Assembly: GCA_023390705.1 (NCBI GenBank) | Contig: JAEWCI010000343.1 | Location: forward strand, 1-8,495 | Reading direction: 5' to 3' | DNA length: 8,495 nt | Source of the DNA: Pseudomonadota bacterium | Lineage (GTDB): Bacteria; Pseudomonadota; Alphaproteobacteria; Acetobacterales; Acetobacteraceae | Part shown: positions 6,546 through 8,495 of the stretch, piece by piece | Layout: every line of letters starts with the position of its first letter | How positions within the stretch are numbered: position 1 is the first letter of the stretch | Notes under the pieces: model-generated | Database searches by the model: none | Told to the model about the DNA's origin: nothing | The model's input: only the letters and a program-made list of their open reading frames with translations | Position numbers and translations under genes: made by a program

Positions 6546-7682
6546 TCAGGCAGCGCAGAATTGGGATACGACCCGGTTCCGCCCCATCGCCTTCGCCCTG
6601 TAGAGGGCGTTGTCGGCCTCCAGAAGCAGGGCATCGAGATCGGCGCCATCCCTTACCATCGCGACGCCGACGCTGACCGATACCGCGCCATCGCCGATCG
6701 CGGCCGCCTCCCTGGCGAAAGTCAGGCGTATCCGGTGCGCGACGGACAGCGCGGTGTCAGGGTCCGCATTCCGCAGGATCGCCGCGAACTCCTCGCCGCC
6801 AAGGCGTGAGATGATGTCGCCGGAGCGGATGCTGCCGGCTGCAACACGGGCGAAGACCTGCAGGGCCTGGTCGCCGGCCGGATGGCCGAACCGGTCATTG
6901 ATCTGCTTGAAGTGGTCGAGGTCGAAAACCAGCAAGGCCGTTCCACTGGCATCGACAAGGGCCTTGCTGGCCTCCTCGGCGAAGGCCCTGCGGTTCAGCA
7001 GGCCGGTCAGGGGGTCGATCGCCGCCGCAGCCCTGTGGCGCGCCGCCACCTGCTCCTTCGAAAGGGCGAGCAGCGCGAATCCCATGAGAAGACTGTAGCC
7101 GATGCCTTCCAGGGCAATGAGGCGGACGACGGGAAAATCCTGGGCGGCCGCCGTGCCGCCCGCGCCGAACAGAACGGCGCTGATGCCGAATACCCCGCTG
7201 AACATGCCATGCAGCCCGGCAAGGACCATCGCCAGCCAATGGGTAAGCGGCCTCTCACCACGGAGCGAGGCGAATTCGATGACCATGAGAAGCGCATAGG
7301 CCACGCCGATCGCCGACCGCAGCGCCATGCGCAGGGCAATTTGCTCCAGGAAGACAGGAACCGTGCATGCCAGGAGCCAGAGCAAGCCCCCCGCAAGCAT
7401 GACCTCCCAACGGATGGTGCGGCCCGCAAGGGCGCGCAGGCCGCCCCAGGTCAACCCGGCGCCCCACAGGATGAAGGCGTTGCCCCCATTCGCTGCCCAG
7501 GAAGGCCAGCCTTCCGCCACCGTCAGCAGGGTCAGGCCGAATGCGATGCAGCCGTAGGAAAGGCTCCACCAGGCGATTTCGGTTTCCCTCCGGCTTCCAA
7601 GCCAAAGGAAAAACAAGAGGCAACCCAGGAGTCCTATCAGCAGAGAGCCTAGCGCCACGACGGTCGGCACATGAAATATCAT
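6546..7682 (-). CDS. Membrane-bound diguanylate cyclase (7-TM sensor + GGDEF)
   Basis: This 378-residue protein has two parts. Residues 1-207 hold seven predicted membrane helices (about 7-28, 36-57, 66-85, 92-112, 118-139, 147-173, 184-207), forming an N-terminal sensor I cannot assign to a named family. A short linker leads to a GGDEF domain (about 220-378) with DPLTGLLNRR (223-232), metal-site FDLDHFKQIND (253-263), the active-site GGEEF (295-299) and an intact inhibitory site R286-S-G-D289 five residues before it. It should therefore make cyclic di-GMP from two GTP and be subject to product inhibition. No EAL domain is present. ATG 7682 starts just before the first helix. The Shine-Dalgarno is poor, and an out-of-frame ATG lies at 7692. 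The gene faces the tRNA and elongasome cluster; any link to cell shape is not shown. Confidence 0.96.
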   Translation of the reverse strand: MIFHVPTVVALGSLLIGLLGCLLFFLWLGSRRETEIAWWSLSYGCIAFGLTLLTVAEGWPSWAANGGNAFILWGAGLTWGGLRALAGRTIRWEVMLAGGLLWLLACTVPVFLEQIALRMALRSAIGVAYALLMVIEFASLRGERPLTHWLAMVLAGLHGMFSGVFGISAVLFGAGGTAAAQDFPVVRLIALEGIGYSLLMGFALLALSKEQVAARHRAAAAIDPLTGLLNRRAFAEEASKALVDASGTALLVFDLDHFKQINDRFGHPAGDQALQVFARVAAGSIRSGDIISRLGGEEFAAILRNADPDTALSVAHRIRLTFAREAAAIGDGAVSVSVGVAMVRDGADLDALLLEADNALYRAKAMGRNRVVSQFCAA

Positions 7683-7711
7683 CGCCGTTCATGCTTTTCG
7701 CAGGACAGTGC

Positions 7712-7740
7712 TTAATACTGATCAACCCCAAGTTATTCAA
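7712..7740 (-). promoter_or_regulatory. Candidate sigma-70 promoter of the GGDEF gene
   Basis: On the minus strand TTGAAT (7740-7735) is followed after exactly 17 bases by TATTAA (7717-7712), 4 of 6 consensus matches in each box. They sit in an AT-rich patch that stands out in this GC-rich window. The predicted start near 7705 would leave a leader of about 20-25 bases before ATG 7682. It suggests the gene is transcribed alone rather than with the gene at 7932-8393. Confidence 0.45.
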
Positions 7741-7807
7741 GCGATGTAATGGTTGCGCGCCTCCAGCGGGCATCCATTGCCCCGGCCGGGAGGATTGGCG
7801 GCCTGCT

Positions 7808-7844
7808 CCCGGCAATGCGCCGGCAGGAGGGCGCCGTTGCCGGG
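7808..7844 (-). terminator. Long GC-rich hairpin, possible terminator of the upstream hypothetical gene
   Basis: CCCGGCAA (7808-7815) pairs perfectly with TTGCCGGG (7837-7844). Inside, GCGCC (7817-7821) pairs with GGCGC (7830-7834), giving a 13-bp stem with a small internal loop. It lies about 87 bases after the stop of the 7932-8393 gene and before the GGDEF promoter, the right place for a terminator. No T-run follows on the minus strand, so it is not a classical Rho-independent terminator. Confidence 0.35.
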
Positions 7845-7931
7845 CGGTGCTTCGCCGCATCCGAACCCAACGCGGCCGCCCGGCCCCGTGCCGCAGCCTT
7901 TCCCGCCCGCCTCCCGCGCACCCCGATGGCT

Positions 7932-8393
7932 TCAGGCGAACCCTTCGGAGTCGCCCAGGGGAGTAGTTGGCATGACGGATGACCGGGACCTGAAGACATA
8001 GGCACCCTCGCCAGCCCCTGCCAGCCGCCGGAGATCCTGGGCGCAGTCGGTCAGCGCGGCGACGGTATCGGCCAGGGCCGCCCGCAGGCGCGCGGCATCC
8101 GCCCGGGCCGGCGTCGCTTCGGTGAGGCGCTGCACCGTCACCGATCCGCCCTCATGCCCATGCCACCAATGCCAGTAGGGGCGCCCGTCGCCGGCCCCAT
8201 GCACCGCCCAGGCTGCCGGATCGTCAAGCGAGGCGATGGCGGCGGCAACCTCGCCGAGAAGCGCCTCTGCGGGATCGCCCGCCAGCAGCCGCAGGAGCGT
8301 CTCCTTTACGCCGTCAAGACCCTCGGCCAGGCCGGCCCAGGGCGTCATGCCCTGGGAGATCACGACGAAGCGCTCTGGCGTTCCTTCGGTCAT
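7932..8393 (-). CDS. Hypothetical protein with a Trp/His-rich YWHWWHGH motif
   Basis: I do not recognise this 153-residue protein. It has no signal peptide or membrane segment, so it is probably cytoplasmic. Residues 1-20 (ERFVVISQGMTPW) look like a beta strand and turn. Residues 25-58 and 95-127 look like amphipathic alanine/leucine-rich helices. Between them lies an aromatic stretch, GRPYWHWWHGHEGGSV (70-85), with three Trp and three His, then a likely strand (VTVQRL). The His/Trp cluster could bind metal or ligand, which is a guess. ATG 8393 was chosen because AGGGGGG (8405-8399) lies five bases upstream. An in-frame GTG at 8441 would add 16 residues but lacks a good binding site. Coding is supported by the binding site, length and base pattern. 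It is separated from the GGDEF gene by about 250 bp. Confidence 0.72.
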   Translation of the reverse strand: MTEGTPERFVVISQGMTPWAGLAEGLDGVKETLLRLLAGDPAEALLGEVAAAIASLDDPAAWAVHGAGDGRPYWHWWHGHEGGSVTVQRLTEATPARADAARLRAALADTVAALTDCAQDLRRLAGAGEGAYVFRSRSSVMPTTPLGDSEGFA

Positions 8394-8495
8394 CCGCGCC
8401 CCCCTGGCAGCATCCACCGGTTCATGGCTCCGGCGGACCACTTCTGCGGGCCAAGGTCAATATACGGTATGCGGACATGGGCTCCGGGGCCTCAG

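Noticed and set aside
6518..6551. GCCTG/CAGGC inverted repeat at the GGDEF stop codon as a terminator
   Set aside because: The arms are only 5 bp with a 24-base loop, overlap the stop codon, and have no T-run after them.
6882..7652. Plus-strand open frame of 256 codons opposite the GGDEF gene
   Set aside because: Antisense shadow; the minus strand encodes a complete GGDEF domain with membrane helices.
7255..7692. Out-of-frame ATG at 7692 overlapping the GGDEF start, open for 146 codons
   Set aside because: The product is an Arg/Pro-rich frame-shifted reading of the GGDEF gene. It could affect initiation but is not credible as a gene.
8459..8487. TATATT (-10-like) upstream of the gene at 7932-8393
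   Set aside because: No acceptable -35 box lies 16-18 bases upstream, so a promoter cannot be supported this close to the window edge.

Overview
The window is very GC-rich and carries the rod-shape (elongasome) cluster mreB-mreC-mreD-mrdA(PBP2)-rodA in the order usual for Alphaproteobacteria. GC content, protein style and start-codon use (GTG for mreC and mrdA) suggest an Acetobacteraceae / Roseomonas-like bacterium. That placement is inferred from general character, not from a database match.

Layout: (1) 8-250, minus strand, a small glycine-zipper (OsmB-like) lipoprotein, divergent from mreB across a 277-bp intergenic stretch. (2) 528-6172, plus strand, five tightly packed cell-shape genes. 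MreB is the actin-like scaffold. MreC and MreD are the membrane-bound regulators. PBP2 is the transpeptidase and RodA the SEDS glycosyltransferase. Together they form the Rod complex that builds lateral-wall peptidoglycan. (3) 6269-6344, a complete tRNA-Lys(CUU) with its own likely promoter. (4) 6546-7682, minus strand, a seven-helix membrane protein with an intact GGDEF diguanylate cyclase domain and its own likely promoter. (5) 7932-8393, minus strand, an unrecognised small protein with a Trp/His-rich motif.

The most unusual thing is the mreD-mrdA junction. Three tandem 26-bp copies (3009-3086) sit exactly between the two genes. Each copy contains a Shine-Dalgarno sequence, an ATG, nine sense codons and a stop. 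Because 26 is 30 minus 4, each stop overlaps the next start by four bases (ATGA, ATGA, ATGA, then GTGA into mrdA). The result is an unbroken chain of stop/start couplings: mreD, mini-ORF 1, mini-ORF 2, mini-ORF 3, mrdA. Copy number could change without disturbing the mrdA reading frame. It may therefore be a slippage-prone translational relay setting PBP2 dose relative to MreD. The rest of the cluster looks ordinary and intact.
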